From contig JAHLKI010000012.1 of the NCBI GenBank assembly GCA_025602905.1, forward strand, positions 682,001 through 746,000: a stretch of DNA of 64,000 nucleotides. The letters are read 5' to 3'. Below, piece by piece: positions 23,594 through 35,368 of this stretch. A program made the translations under genes and the position numbers. The first letter of the stretch is position 1. Each line of letters begins with the position of its first letter. Source of the DNA: Phlyctochytrium arcticum. Taxonomy: Eukaryota > Chytridiomycota > Chytridiomycetes > Chytridiales > Chytridiaceae. The notes beneath the pieces are model-generated. The model was not told the DNA's origin, ran no database searches, and saw only the letters and a program-made list of their open reading frames with translations.

Positions 23594-25999
23594 CTACCGT
23601 AATACGCAATCGGAGGTAACAGAATCAGCAGATACATGGGTTTCAGACCATTGTGACAATCTCGACGCAACATGTTTAGCCTTCTTCTGACTAAAAGCCA
23701 AATGAACCCGGACAAATCCGGAATCTGACCCAAAAAACATATAGCCCGGACACACAGCGACCCCACATTGCAGAGCAAGATCGAACGCTTCGTCATCGGA
23801 TGCCATCCCATGTTTCACCAGCATGTACATGGCTCCTTCTGCGGGCAGCGCTTTCCAACCGAGTGTTTCAGACAGCGCCTTGCCAATAACAGCTTGATTT
23901 TCTTGCAAGAGATTTCTCCATTCGCAAATGTGGTGCAAGTAGTCGTCGTACGAGTCCAGGATATACCGCGCAACGGCTTGCTGCGTCCAGTTGCACGAAA
24001 TGCAAGAGACATCGTGTGCACGAGTTACGGTTGCCAGTGTTTCGGGATCGCTTGAAAGGACATACCCCAGTCGCCAAGACCCAATGCACAGAGACTTGGA
24101 AAATCCTCGGACCACAAAAACATTTTTGGGAAATGGATAGGTGAAAGAGCAGAATTTGCCGGTGTCAAGGGTAAGGTCTGCGTACACCTCGTCGCTGATG
24201 ATGCGGCAATCGGGATATTCCTTTGCCAGTCCGGTCCACTTCTTCACCTCCCAGTTCCGCATAAGTCGACCAGATGGATTTCCTGGGTTGGTGAAAATGA
24301 CGGCATCCAATTCGGGCAGTGTCTGGAAATTCATTCGTTAGTTCTGCAGTGAAATGAGAATTGCCAGCCGATTCCTGTCTTTCCTCACCTTCTCAATCAA
24401 GTCAAAGTCAAAACAAAAGTCGCTCGTCATCTTCATATACTCAATTGTCACATTCCCCCCAAAAACACTACGGATCTGCTCCACATGATATGTATAGTAA
24501 GGAACAAAGACCCCAACGGTCCAAACGCGTTGGGTTTGCTTGGCTTGGCACGAGTCACGAAGAGCAAACAGTATTGAGCTAACACCAGCCGATACCCCAT
24601 TGACTGCCAACACGCAATCTGTTGGAAAGGCACCCAGCGCCAAAAAGTCGCGGTGCAATTTCTGCGCAGCCAAGCGATAGGAATGATCACCATTTCGCTC
24701 TCGGTACATGTGTAGGTTGGGCTGACCTGAATGTATCTGGGTCTCCAGTGCCAGCTCTGATGCATACTGTCGCAAGCGCAAGGGGGGATCCAGTTCCACC
24801 ATACCGGCCGCAAGGTTGACCACACCAGTACCCCGGCAGCACTCGTCGTAAATATCGCGCATGGTGCGAACACTGGAGGGAACAACTGTGGCCGATCTCA
24901 CAGACGCATGACGTGCGGCCGAAAGTTTTGTGCTTGTAAAAGCGTTCTTGCCCAGCGCTACGGGCGTGCTGTCACCGCCAAGTTCTTCACCAAGCTTGCC
25001 GAAGAATTCTGAAAGTTTTTCTACGATAGCAGATGCTGCTCTCTCTTCGGACTCACGGGCCTTTCCCGCGATGTGAGGTGAAACAATAATGCGGGGATGA
25101 TTCCGCAACGGTGAGTCCGAAAGTAACGGTTCGCTTTCAAAGACGTCCAAAGCTGCTCCTGCACAAGTGCCATCGTGTAAAACTTCCAGGAGAGCAGACT
25201 CGCACAAGACTCCACCACGGGCGGCGTTCACGAGTAAGAATCCATTCTTCAGTTTCCGGAGGGCAGCTATATCTAGGAGGCCGCGGGTTGAGGAGGTCAG
25301 CGGAATGCAAACAGCTAAATGGTCTGCAGTCTCCAGCAGTCCATCAAGAGTCTTGGTACTCTCCAGTCCATCGAATGTCTTGACGTATGAGTCGTAGAAC
25401 GCGACCTTCATACCCACACCACGAGCATTTCGCAAAAGTTGCTGACCTATTGCACCACATCCCACAATGCCCAGCACCTTGTTCCGCAAAACCACTTTTC
25501 GATCAGCAAGGTTTCGGGCCCATTCTCCGTTTTCCATGGAATTTGAAACTTCCTTTACGTTTAGGGCAAGTGATCCCAAAGCAAACAGCAGGTACTCGGC
25601 AACCTCGGAGGCACACCAGCCGGCGTTGTCGATTACTACCGCTCCAGCCGCTTCGCAGGCCGCTGCATCAATGTGGTTCCTGCCTGTTCCCTGAGCGACA
25701 ATCACCTTTGGCGGATGGGGTAGTCGGGACAGTACATCCCTGGTAATTGGTGTGAAGCTGCTTGCGATTACATCAAAACCCGTGCTGTTCTTTTCCTAAT
25801 TCAGAAGCGTATAAATAAACAAAGCATACTTTGTGAGATCTGCATAAATAATCCCTACCAGACGCCCACAGAGATCCCGCTCGGACGTGCACTCCCAAAT
25901 CTCAAGTTGCAGTGTGGATGCTCCTTGAGCCTTCCGTTGGGCAATCGACCGTTCATACACCCACTGACCCAGAATCTCATCGACAAACAGGATACGCAT
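23594..25999 (-). CDS. D-2-hydroxyacid dehydrogenase-aminotransferase fusion (758 aa)
   Basis: Exons 25999-25859, 25795-24389 and 24322-23594 join in frame; introns are 63 and 66 nt, the second with a CTAAC branch site. Residues 1-310 are a D-isomer 2-hydroxyacid dehydrogenase with NAD site GCGAIG, an Asp at the end of beta-2 (FYDSY, suggesting NAD over NADP), catalytic Arg in AARGG, Glu in DVFESEP and His in SPHIAG. Residues 340-750 are a fold-type I class I/II aminotransferase with NPGNPSGR, SDEVYADL, PLP lysine in GFSKSLC and substrate arginine in FVRVHL. All catalytic residues of both halves are present. Inference: it oxidises an aryl 2-hydroxy acid to the 2-oxo acid and transaminates it. 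The reverse direction, making an aryl-lactate, is an alternative. Confidence 0.85.
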
Positions 26000-26649
26000 C
26001 CTGACTTGATTGGACGGTTTTCTTGAGTGAGACCGCAAAAGTAAAGATACCGATCGTGAAGCAACAGGTTCCTGGAGTGGATGTTGGAGCTATGGGGCAG
26101 GATTTGGGTGTGGAGCTTGTTCAACGGAGTTCTTGAGCCAAGCCAGAAAAGGCGCGCGGGGAAAGTGGCCCCACCACGCGCATGCTGGATCCCTCTTGCT
26201 TCCGCATAGAATCGGTATATTGCTCTGGATCTGCCGTAAGTGCCAAAGTACGCCGTCTTGATTGCCTTTCTGCGGACACTCCGCGACATTCCGCGGACTT
26301 TCCGCGAAACTGGAAACACCCGCCAACCCCGTCAGCAATGCACGTGACTGACGCGTCGAATATGGGGAATATGGGAATATCCAACGAGCCAAATCAGCAT
26401 TTCCCTTCACACACATACCGACTGTATTCAACTTGAGGATGATGTCCAGTCCTTCCGCAAACGGCTCAAACCGGCCAGAGGAGATTCAGCCCGGCAATTC
26501 CGCAATCTCCGCATTCAGCGCGTTGAAGAACCAGGTACATCAGTCTGAGTCAGCTTCAAATGGACCGTTAAAAGCTTTCGCACGCCGAGCCGTTCGCCCC
26601 ATTTCCTTCCAGCGGCTGTGCACTTCACAACCCTCCTTGCCTGTTCACT
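26000..26649. promoter_or_regulatory. Divergent promoter with TCCGCGGA motifs
   Basis: This segment separates the dehydrogenase-aminotransferase gene (minus) from the PF10014-type dioxygenase gene (plus). Bases 26270-26310 hold a cluster of GCGGAC, CCGCGA, the palindrome TCCGCGGA (26290-26297) and TTTCCGCG. CGG-type half sites are typical of Zn2Cys6 regulators, two of which are in the cluster. Regulation is inferred. Confidence 0.5.
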
Positions 26650-27725
26650 ATGAGCCCCATCCCCGTCAAATCCGCCAATCAAGGCCTCACCGAAGAGACC
26701 CAGATCAATACGCTCCTCCGCGACTGTCCTGCCCAAGAGAACGACACATATACGTTGCCAAAGACCGTGGAAGAGAACCTGCTCTCTCACATTACGCATC
26801 TTCGGACAACAAGTCATATCCGCTTCAATCCTAGACAAAATCTCGGACTGTCCGAGGATCAGGTTGAGCAAGACTTGCAACAGTTGCGATGGGAATTCGC
26901 CAACTTGTCAACAGATATATGGGTACCTTCCGATTGGAGCCGCTTCCGAGGTTATTCGAGAGCCGTTGTTTTGCCGTGGGAAAGCCCCTTGCGAGTCCGC
27001 TACCTTCCACCCTATCTCGATTCAAACGGCAACGAGCAAGTACCGTATAACCAGGGTAAGTTGAGCGTACGTTCGTTCGTTTACCATCTGGCTTTAACTA
27101 AATCATTGTTTGTTCTCATCACTTGCTTGGTCTGCCCACATAGGCCCTTTCAACCAAGACTGCAATAATGTCCGACGCTGGTACGACCCAATAACAGCTG
27201 AGACTCGCCAGCTCGCCCTGCTCAATCGTATGATCCTGGCCGATGTCGCGCTCTGTGATTGGAGTGAAGACGAGTTGCGGCACCCCATCCTGGTTGGCAT
27301 CCACTTTGTCAAGACTGCACCCAACCCCGACTGGCCAGTTGGCATCAACACTCCTAATGCACTGCATCAAGACGGTCACAAGTTTTCCTTTGTTCACATG
27401 GTTCAACGGGTAAACGCAGCTGGCGGGGACAACATTGTCGCAGCTGTGCAGCACGGCAGCAAACACCCAGACGACATTCCACAAGAGGATATTCTCGCCA
27501 ACTTTCTCTTGGAGGAACCCCTCGATTCGTTTGCTGTCTATGACGAACGATGCACTCATTTCGCAGGTATGCTCTTGTCATCTCTTTACCATTCCCAGCG
27601 TTCCAACTTTTGTTCCTTGCGTAGGAGCTGTTCTTCAAGCTCAACCAGGACATGACAAGCCAAGTGAGCGTAGCGTGTTCATTTTAGACGTAGAGCCGAT
27701 GGTAGCAGCCGTTTGTCCCATCTGA
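26650..27725 (+). CDS. 2OG-Fe(II) dioxygenase, PF10014-type amino-acid hydroxylase (309 aa)
   Basis: Exons 26650-27055, 27144-27566 and 27625-27725 join in frame (930 nt). The fold resembles the 2OG-Fe_Oxy_2 family, which includes free L-isoleucine 4-hydroxylase. Iron ligands fit H and D in ALHQDGH and a distal H in RCTHFAG. A family-typical NxxGGDNIVA stretch lies between, and the protein ends with the usual SVFILDV strand. The role is probably hydroxylation of an amino acid precursor for the NRPS, which is inference. The start at 26650 is the first ATG of this frame; an upstream exon cannot be excluded. Confidence 0.75.
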
Positions 27726-28600
27726 CCTCCACCCACTAGCTTTTAGACATATTTAGACCCCCATTCGTATAACATTCCCCTGATACATATTTTTCCTCTT
27801 TGCAATACATACCTCCCATCTGCTGTTCTGTCCGGCATCCAGCGTCTTCCCGGAACCTAATTAAGGATTACTGTCGCCGCAAAGTTTCCAAGATACATTG
27901 AACATGAGTTAGTGGTTGCAGACACAACCTTAGCTTTGGAAGCACCATGGAAAGGAAGTGACCATGCGCTTTATAATAGGCCTTTGCTTCGATTGGATAG
28001 TCATTAGACGGTCAAGCTTTCTTGAGCCACGAATAAGGCCGGCGAGGCCAGAAGCCTTTGGAGAAATATACGATGGCCTTTGTGCTGACTGATTGTTGGT
28101 CTGAGTTTGGCCTTTGACCTCTGCCAAACCGTAGTTGTTGTTCGCACTTTAATCCTCACCCGGACGATCTACGGACTTTACAGCCGTAAGATCCTGCGTA
28201 AGATCGGTATCTTTCACAGCACACCAAAGTGCTCCGTCTGGTGTTTCTTGCGCAAACTTCCGCCGCATGGCTCTTTCGGCGGACAGTGTAGCTTACATTG
28301 GACAGGACAGCGGAACATTGCATTTATGGTTGGGGAGTTTCCCAGCATTAGCGAAGGACTTCCGCTGGATCTAGCGGAAAACACCTGCGACAACTGGGCG
28401 GAGATGCTGACTGTGTGGCGCGGTGTGGCGTGGGTCAGCCAGCGGAATCTCCGCTCCCATCTTGAGCTGATTGTGAGAAGTGTTCAATGTCCTCGCGGTA
28501 GCTTCAATATGGCCACGTCCGTCTTAACTTATACAAGTCTCGCGCCGATGTTTCTCACCATTCCTACGCACTTCCAGACTGTATCGGTTACGCGACTGAA
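27726..28600. promoter_or_regulatory. Intergenic promoter with inverted GCGGA pairs
   Basis: TTCCGCTGGATCTAGCGGAA (28360-28379) is a perfect 7-bp inverted pair, and AGCGGAATCTCCGCT (28441-28455) is another. Single TCCGC or GCGGA copies occur near 28260-28310 and 28400. The plus-strand open frame 28107-28610 across this region lacks motifs and is probably not a gene. Confidence 0.5.
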
Positions 28601-30246
28601 ATGGCATTGAACAAACCTTTGTTGCAAAATGGAGATATCGACTTTGGCGGCCTGGACCTTCACTCCGGAACCGCAAATTTGAAAGTGAGTATTTGTTAAG
28701 TCTTTCCAATTATTGATAAGTCAAGCTGATTTGCCGACTTTTGTATCAGAGTTTCTTGCATGAGCTCGGGGCGAGGACCCTGCCAGAAAGATGCGATGGT
28801 CTAGAGACAGAATGCATCTTTGGGCTGAACGACGGCGCCTTCATTAGGCTTCTTTCTTCAACGCCAATTGCCGGGGTGTGGATTCCGCGAGTCTTTTTCC
28901 GTTCACGATGTTCCATTGAGTCTGCGTTCCCCAAATCGCAGCATTCCATTTTCGATGACGGCAAAGCAAGTTTTATCTATGTCCGCTACGTCCCGGATTG
29001 GACCGAGCAACGGCTGGAAATCTTTGTAATGGACTCTTCCTCAGATGGCTATTTGTATGACGCTCGCTTAAGTACGTTCCGGGCCGCTGGGCGAGATACC
29101 GGTACCAACAAGCAATATCGGAATAGTTTGATTGATCGAGTAGATCATCTCGCATTTGCCGTCCCCAACGGGCAGCTGGACAATGTCACTTTATGGTTCC
29201 AACAACAACTGGGTTTTGTGCGATTTGTTATGGATGGAGAATCACAACGCGGTGTCGAGGTTCGTCAAGCCGGCAATGGGATGAGAATGATTACCCTGCA
29301 GCATGGGACATTTTTTCTGGTGGTCTGTGAGCCCCTGGATGACCTTGTCGGACAAGTGACAGATTTCGTTAATCTTCATCGCGTTGGAGTGCAACACATT
29401 GCGTTCAGTCCTTCGGATATCATTCAAGTTGTATCATCTGCCAAGGCTTCAAAGTACCTGGAATTTGCACAACCTAGTAAAGCGGCGTGGGAGGAGCCCT
29501 TGTTGATAGCGTCAAAAGAAACTTCTGTCGAGATCATGGACAAAGTTGTTTCCCGCAAGGAGTTGGGAATCTTGACTCAAGTGCGAGGTAGCAGCTCATC
29601 ATATGAATCGCGAAAGGATGGCAAGACCGGAGGAATTCTATCGCAAATCTTTACCAAGCCATTTGCTTCTGACTGCTGCATATTCTTCGAGCTGATCGAA
29701 CGGTTCAACTTTGATGGCTTTGCCCCGAAAAGCATTGCGGCTCTCTTTGATTCGATGCAAGTTGATTTTTCCATTCTTGTTGCGGATAGTGTCGCTGGCA
29801 GTGGACGGCGAAGTCGGGACGATGATGCTGTAACAAATCTGACGATGGAGCTGGAGAAGTGGGTTGCTAAAATCAAGAACGTGGCAGGGTTGAACGTGTC
29901 TTGTCGCACCGGAAACTTCAATTCACCTGCGCAGCTTGACATATTCTTGCGGCATTCTGCGGAGCGTTACCATGTTGTGTTCTTACACAATCTTTCCGCG
30001 ACGGACGAACTTGCAAGAGCAGCTGGCGAACAGCTGCAGCTAATTCATTCAATTGTACGTGCTCCTCATTTCCTTTTCCCAATGAATCACTACTGAACAC
30101 TTTTTATCCAGCCGCCTGCACCTTCTTCTGCAACCATGAAAGCTGGACAGTTCACAGGGATCCCTGCATTCGTGTCATCCGGTATTCAAAAAGCCATTAC
30201 TCCTTATCTTCGCGCCAAATTTGAGAAAATATCAGGTACAGCTTAA
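28601..30246 (+). CDS. HPPD/4-hydroxymandelate synthase-like dioxygenase with C-terminal extension (507 aa)
   Basis: Exons 28601-28684, 28750-30054 and 30112-30246 join in frame (1524 nt). Two VOC (glyoxalase-like) halves are present. The iron triad is intact: His in DHLAFAV, His in GVQHIAF and Glu in FFELIERF. This family converts 4-hydroxyphenylpyruvate to homogentisate (HPPD) or 4-hydroxymandelate (HMS). The HPPD substrate motif PLNEP is absent; the segment reads MRMITLQHG...CEPL. The GNF of the C-terminal helix is replaced by KSI (GFAPKSIAALF). About 120 extra residues follow the usual end and I do not recognise them. QIFTKP near the Glu ligand is retained, so product specificity cannot be assigned from sequence alone. 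Confidence 0.8.
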
Positions 30247-30384
30247 GTATAGCAATGATAGCTTTTGTAGTGATCTGTAACATAGGTGGCCTTAGACTAC
30301 ACCTATAACTGTAAATAGAACGTTTCTTTTATTTCGCAAACAGGGCATTTTCCGTCGTTGCCCAACGCAATACGCGTCCTATAT
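30247..30384. other. Short intergenic gap between converging genes
   Basis: The region separates the HPPD-like gene (plus) from the regulator gene (minus). AT-rich sequence here probably holds both transcript ends. Confidence 0.3.
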
Positions 30385-31682
30385 CTACGCCAGGTTTCCG
30401 GTAAATTGGGGCACATCAGTTTTTTGACTGGGGTCTGAGTCTGCAGTAAACAGGTTGTAAGGATTCATTCCTATTGCGCATGAGCGGCAGTAGCCAAACT
30501 GTATCGTGAGAGAGTTGGAGATCTTTTGCGTAGGGTACTGGTGTGTTGCTGACTGCGGTTGTATGATCTCTTGGCGTCGTGCAGGGATTGGCGTCCTCCA
30601 TTCGCGGTGATGGGTAGGGGTTTGATAGTTGCTGACTGTATTAGTGAGGATTTTTGTCAAGGTAGGAGGCACCTTCAGCGTTACGAAGGTAGTACTCAGT
30701 AGGCCCCTCATGATTGGCGGTCGAAGGTGGGACGGCTTTTGTAAAAGATGAACCGAAATAATCAAGACCAGCATCATTGGTATACGTCCTTCGAGCAGTA
30801 GTATGAGATTGAATTGATTCTGGAAACATAAATGGCGGGACATCTTGATTTTTGTACTGTTCAATCACTGAGTTGGTATCAGCCAATGTTTGTGTCGACT
30901 TTGGAGTATTGAGATCTTGAAGATGCCGCCAGACCAGAGCCACCAGCGACCTCGCAAGTTTTGGAGGAGGAGACGAGGATGACATCGGTGTAGGGACTGG
31001 GCTCGACTGAACATGATTAGTTCTTGGGTTGCTTGCCACATGATTACTTGCGAATGGTCTGAGTGCAGAGTCACGGGCAAGGTTCGGGTATAGTTCGGCA
31101 CTATTCAACGGCATCGGCGGCATTTATTGTCGGTATTTGGTTATAGATTCGTCACTCCAGGTATTGACCGACAGGTCATTACGTCTTAAGGAAGGGCAAA
31201 TGGTGAATTGTAGACACATTCTCATTATATGGTGAACTTGCAAGTGACTGATGTGCCTGTTCACCTTGACCGATACAATCGAGAAGATTGCTCCTTGCAG
31301 CATACGCTGGAGCCCGAGCAGCAGCAACTCTATGCCCCATCAAAGCTGCCACATCTTGAGACGACGAAGTTCGCGAGTCGGATCGCTCCCCTTGGGAGCC
31401 AATCACTGTATACGGTGATGATGCAGTATACTTTCGACGCCTAATAATGCGATTGCTGCTGGGTGACAAGAATAAATGTCATAAAATATATCTTTTCTGA
31501 AGCACCGGAAAACACTCTACCTTTGGTACACGGTATGCCCGTGGCAACACATCCCGAGCAAGGTTCTCGGGAACAATTTCGATGATTTTGACAACAGCTG
31601 ATGAACAAATTCAGTGAATACAAAATGGATGATCAATTGGATAGATAAACACTTACTGGTCGCAGAATAGAACACGATTCAT
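30385..31682 (-). CDS. Zn(II)2Cys6 transcription factor, paralogue B (354 aa)
   Basis: Five exons (31682-31657, 31597-31514, 31458-31183, 31100-30673, 30635-30385) join in frame (1065 nt). The first intron splits the zinc cluster directly after CDH, as in the paralogue at 40.8 kb. The cluster is C-x2-C-x6-C-x4-C-x2-C-x6-C, starting CDHC and ending CVATGIPC. Shared with the paralogue are a basic stretch after the cluster (RIIRRRK), an ALVWRHLQ helix and a C-terminal GYCRSCA motif. No fungal-specific TF middle domain is seen. The second donor (GTTTTC) is weak and the fourth intron is only 37 nt, so the splice model needs transcript support. Confidence 0.68.
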
Positions 31683-32440
31683 ACTAATATGCATTTGCTG
31701 CCGTGGGCTGCCCGTTCACCCCCAACACGTACTGCGATGACATTGATGCTGTCTTACTTAAACGCGTCGCGTTTGGGACTCCCTACTCAAAAGCCTTCGT
31801 TGGACAACTCAAAAATCCAAAAATAAATTTCTTGCATTGGGACAACACACGACGCAATTGAAAAGGTCCTAATGAGCGACTGGCCTATGGGAGTCGGGAC
31901 TGACACCTGGACCAACACTGCCAGTCTGACAGAGACTTGAATGGGTCCTTTGGGTGTATATGGGCAGCCCCGCAACCTTTTGATCGCTCGCAGCATGTTC
32001 GGTGGATGTCTGACCAACAATTTCGATGCTCTTTGGGAGCGCTTTGAGGGTAATCTTGGGCATTTTTGCACCGTTAGATTCCAGAGGTTCCCACCACCCT
32101 AAATTCCCCACAATTTCATGATTTCCTTCCTCTTTATGTATGCATATCTCTCCTAGGAAAGAATTGCCTCGTGACCGAGAGTGTTGGCCTATCCTGCGTT
32201 CTTTGCTTTTCTTGCTTGCCGTTGGCTTGCTCCTGCCCAGCAACAAACGTTAAAAAGCTCGCAAGAAAGGCAATAACAGAATTAAAGCAAGCAAGATCAA
32301 ACAACAAAGATACCTGGATTGCATGCATTGCATTGCCTGCATTGCCTGCATTGCATGCTTTCTTTTCCTTTTTGCCTGCGCGTTATCGCTGCTTTCGTAT
32401 ACAGCTTCGCTGCTTCAGTTGATGTGTGCCACGACTTGTT
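31683..32440. other. Intergenic, no gene seen
   Basis: No convincing open frame. A run of overlapping GCATTGCCT units occurs at about 32320-32360. Confidence 0.4.
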
Positions 32441-33080
32441 CTTTGCTTTCGCTTTATTGACTGTACCTACTTTTGCTTGCATCTTTTCTCTCTCTTACCC
32501 TTCAAAGCAACACTTACGACGGTCCATATATGCAACGTCTGAAGATTAAAAAAAAAGTTGCCTATGATTACTTTTGCTTGCTGGCTGTTCCCATCTTCTT
32601 TTTTTCGTACCCCTGTAAACAACACTTGCGACATGACATTTGGTACAAACCATATAAGCACCGTTTCGTCCAGAGTAAAGAGATTTACAGAAAAACTCTG
32701 CCTATGAATGCTAAATTGGCATGCTGGATTTTCCCATCTTCCTTCTTTCTTAGCTTTCTGGGCAATACTTACGACATGGCATCCGTGATGGGATTGTATC
32801 CAACATCTCAGCCAGAGTACAAAGAATTTTGTTAAAAAGTTGCCTATAAATACTGTTAACTTTCCGTATTATTTTACTTTTGCATGCCGGCTTTTCCCAT
32901 CTCTCTCCCTCTTAACCAATCCAGGAAACGCTTGGACATGACATCCGTTACGGACCATGCATAATAGCCTATGGATGCTGTTTACTTTTGCATGATGGCT
33001 ATTCTTATTTTCTACCTTTCTTAATCGACGGGAAACACCGAGAACATGAAATCCGGTCACCGAACATGATTGCATGGATG
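32440..33080. repeat. Degenerate tandem repeat, about 105-140 bp, five copies
   Basis: Units share TTGCCTATG...TTTTGCTTGCTGGCT, then TTCCCATCTTC, and ACxxTTxCGACATGxCATxxG. Copies begin near 32455, 32560, 32695, 32835 and 32965. Open frames here follow the repeat and show no protein motif. Confidence 0.65.
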
Positions 33081-35368
33081 CAACGCAAAGCTCCAGCCAA
33101 AGGAATTTGAAGACATCTGCGAAAACCGAGCCGTTTCCTTCAGTTTCACTCTATCATTTCTTTTCGATTCGTTGGTGAGGTGATCCATTTGTTTCTTTTA
33201 CCATTGCCTCATCATAGAGCGACCCCCGCAGGGATCTAGTAATCTAAAAGCGCATAGGATACATAGGAATGACTGATAAGCTAGACCACAGGTAGTTCTC
33301 TTTATTAAGAGGATGAAAGCTCAGATAGGAGTGTAAGTACTGTGTTCTTGCAACTGCTGGATGAGCATCTCAAACTCACCTCCATCGCCGGACCAGCGAC
33401 ATTTCCACGTTCATTGCGAGACAAGCCAATAGTAACGTTTCAGGTACTGTTCGTGTTCTAATTATTCCCAACAACATATATTCATCGGGAGCGTCATGAA
33501 GGCTGGTCATGTCATGATATTTATCTGGGTGGATTATCGAGTGAAAAACTTTCATCACTCGATAGTTGGATAAATTCCCGAACATGATGTTGGACAAATT
33601 GTGCGGCCCCCAGAAAAATCCGGGCCAGTACCTCGACGACGTTGACGTTCATCCGCCTCTAAAGCTCTGGAGGCCCATTGTTGGTACATCTTTCGGACAT
33701 CTTCAGTCTTCCGATCCAGTTTCCATCGTTCAGCACCACTCGGTGATAACTCTTACTTATACGCGGTGCAATGAATGTTGGTCTTGCTGCGAACTGGCAG
33801 GGGGCGCCTTGCCGGCCCCAGATTCTTTGGCTATCTTTCACGGATTAATTTACGCTTTCTCTCGATTTTTTTGGTGGATTCTCAAAAGATCAAAAGAGTA
33901 CTTTACACGTCCTTTTTCCATGGTCTCTTTTCCGAGCTGTCCGGTTTTCGGTCTGTCTTTCAACCGCTGCCTGTCCTTTCCCTCCGTTCCAACTTTCTGT
34001 CTACAAATTAGTACGCCGATCGGTTCTCCAAAGTCGGCTAGGGCTTTGTCATGACCCTTCTGTCATTTTGCATGCTATTCTTTCTTTCTTATCTTCACAT
34101 CGCTTCCTAGTGTGTCCCGCCTTGTCCTGTCCTGTTCTTTCGATTATATGTCCAAGATGCTTCCTCCCTGTTTTATCCCGTAAGACGTATTTCGTCGTAT
34201 TGTCATTCTTTCGGCCTTTTGTTTGACCTTGAAGACTTCCTGATCCTCTCATGACTGTTGCTTTACTTATTCAGTACGCTCATCTAACTACTTCCCTACT
34301 TCCAATTTTCTTTGCCTATCTCCTGTCTACGCCCGGTTTGATCATTTGGCTCTTCCGCTATAGTGTGCGCCAAGACATTAACCTCGTTCTGTTCTGGGCT
34401 ATCCTGTCTTTCTGCATAATCTGCCCGTAGACTGTGCTACTGACTCCTTTTTTTTTGGAGAGTCTGACTTTCCTGGAACCATTTTTTTTTCCTAATATTG
34501 ACCATCGGGGAGATCCAACAGACTTCGGTCGCGTCTTATTTTGTTCCCACCCTTCCTTTGCCGTCCTTTGTGCCTATTCCTCGCCGTATGCGTCTGGATA
34601 CTCCATCCTTGCTGTAATCAGGATGAAAGTAATTTCATTTCGTATGTGGGGTCAGGCAATCTGTCCGTACTTCGCCTAAGCGCTTGCTTCCTTCTTATCC
34701 TTTCATCCCCGTTTGAAACTGTCCTTTCACGATACTTTTACTACTTCTTTTAATCCAAGTTATCTTTCTCGGAGTTTTTTCCCAACTTCTGTTTCTCTCC
34801 CTCTGGGGGAAACAACGGCTGTGGGTACTTGAAGATGTCACTCCGGGGCTAATTTTTTTTTGAGTACTGTGTACTGTAAATTGGTACTCGAGGATCGTAA
34901 GGTAACTCAGAACGAGAATGACTTTTCTCTGCTCAGTTAAGTTGAACATTACAGCCCGAAAATGACGACAGCGTCCGCTCAGGTATAAGTATGGGTCCGT
35001 GCATCACTGATACCGGCATCAAGCAGGCCCGTTGAAGCGGCTTGGTATTTTACTTTGAATTATCGGAAAAGTCTTCTTTTCTGGGGAACTTGTACCGTGC
35101 TGAGATCGCAAATGCAAAAACTGGAAAGGGTAATAATTCAAAGATCAACTTGACGACGCCGAGGGCCTCTCCCCAGGCGGGTCTAAAATAATCGATGCTC
35201 TGATAGATGTAGGTGCTGGCTTATATTGGTCCTGTCAGGACTATGCGAAATATCTATAGCCGACAGCCAGTTCCAGCGAAAATAACACACCTTTGAGTAT
35301 AAGATAAATGTATTCAGAAATATGTTATGATTGAAAGATGTAAATATAGTCGGTGCATTCAAGTGGAT
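33081..35368. repeat. Pyrimidine-rich degenerate repeat region
   Basis: No gene is supported. From about 33,850 to 34,800 the plus strand is rich in CCTTTCC, TGTCC and TTCTTTC. The phrase GTCTGTCTTTCAACCGCTGC, then TGTCCTTTCCCTCC (about 33950-33985), mirrors the complement of 2385-2440. This seems to be an inverted relative of the 1-2.6 kb repeat. Confidence 0.45.

Noticed and set aside
28107..28610. 168-codon plus-strand ORF before the HPPD-like gene
   Set aside because: No motif, and it overlaps the promoter-like GCGGA cluster. The HPPD-like frame starts cleanly at 28601 in a different frame.
28601..30246. Ordinary HPPD of tyrosine breakdown
   Set aside because: Not fully excluded, but PLNEP and GNF motifs are missing, an extra tail is present and its neighbours are biosynthetic. 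QIFTKP is retained, so the question stays open.
30385..31682. Regulator B as a frameshifted pseudogene
   Set aside because: The apparent frame breaks are explained by introns with branch sites, and the spliced length is an exact multiple of three. One weak donor remains a caution.
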